Part shown: one piece after another, positions 63,845-64,000 of the stretch | Numbering within the stretch: position 1 is the stretch's first letter | Layout of the letters: each line of letters begins with the position of its first letter | NCBI GenBank assembly: GCA_905182995.1 | Contig: CAJJDP010000008.1 | Location: forward strand, 804,267 to 868,266 | DNA length: 64,000 bases | Direction of reading: 5' to 3' | Source of the DNA: Paramecium octaurelia | Taxonomy: Eukaryota > Ciliophora > Oligohymenophorea > Peniculida > Parameciidae | Notes under the pieces: model-generated | What the model was told of the DNA's origin: nothing | Databases searched by the model: none | The model's input: the letters and a program-made list of their open reading frames with translations, nothing else | Made by a program: the position numbers and the translations under genes

Positions 63845-64000
63845 AATGATTAGAAGACATCCGTCAATGGGATGTTAACACAGGATAAAATTAGATGGTC
63901 ATTCTGGGACAGTTTAATCAATTTGTTACCCTCCTGATGGTTCTACATAAGCATCTGGCAGTAGGGGATAACTCAATTCGTCTATGGAATGTAATGGCAC
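63845..64000 (+). pseudogene. WD40-repeat fragment, frameshifted, truncated by window edge
   Basis: DIRQWDVNTGQ, LDGHSGTVQSICYPPDGSTQ and DNSIRLWNV are successive parts of WD40 repeats as seen in the large Paramecium WD-repeat proteins. The first and third lie in one frame, the second in another, so two small indels separate them. No start is seen, and the sequence continues past the window. It may be a pseudogene or have sequencing errors. Confidence 0.6.

Overview
The window reads as macronuclear DNA of a ciliate, most likely a Paramecium. TAA and TAG occur throughout clearly conserved proteins where glutamine is expected, and only TGA ends genes. The DNA is AT-rich, introns are tiny (19-31 nt, GT...AG) and genes are packed tightly, some sharing a promoter gap under 20 bp. 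All gene models here use that code. Exon joins were checked by reading frame and, where a family is recognised, by protein conservation. One scaffold N lies at 22473. The species cannot be named from the sequence; the many AAG intron acceptors are an oddity to test.

Layout. 1-8.2 kb: 3' part of ribophorin I (OST1), a small unknown gene with a paralogue at 27 kb, a rhomboid/Derlin-like membrane protein, several unknown genes, one gene broken by an in-frame TGA, and TPPP/p25-alpha. 8.6-17 kb: a PH-like-domain protein kinase, a MORN-repeat protein, a pseudokinase and an AGC kinase. 17-24.3 kb: a large unknown protein, adenylosuccinate synthetase and EFHB/CFAP21. An exact 1,392-bp tandem copy around the N is almost certainly two overlapping contigs left unmerged. 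24.3-30.4 kb: small unknown genes, an RRM protein and mitoribosomal bS16 with a long extension. 30.6-34 kb: two more PH-like kinases, facing each other, with altered DFG motifs. 34.3-43.9 kb: an unknown gene, a ubiquitin-specific protease, a DODA-type dioxygenase, an unknown (possibly organellar) protein, ARMC9 and a two-TM protein. 43.9-58.6 kb: a membrane RING-H2 protein, a pyruvate-kinase-like protein lacking catalytic residues, PEX19, a CIMIP2/FAM166 protein, beta-carbonic anhydrase, a gamma-tubulin complex protein, a possible dynamitin, a TVP15/COPI-associated protein, two unknown genes and a type I membrane protein. 58.6-64 kb: gene-poor, with a 31-bp tandem repeat, weak open frames and a frameshifted WD40 fragment at the edge.

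Shared themes. Many genes serve cilia and microtubules (TPPP, EFHB, ARMC9, CIMIP2, gamma-tubulin complex, possibly dynactin p50). Others are housekeeping (glycosylation, purine synthesis, mitochondrial translation, peroxisome biogenesis). Four kinases share one N-terminal plan but show stepwise loss of catalytic residues. There is no operon logic. I saw no tRNA, rRNA, CRISPR array or intact transposon. Because only TGA stops translation in this AT-rich DNA, chance open frames of 50-100 codons are common, so unsupported ORFs are scored low.
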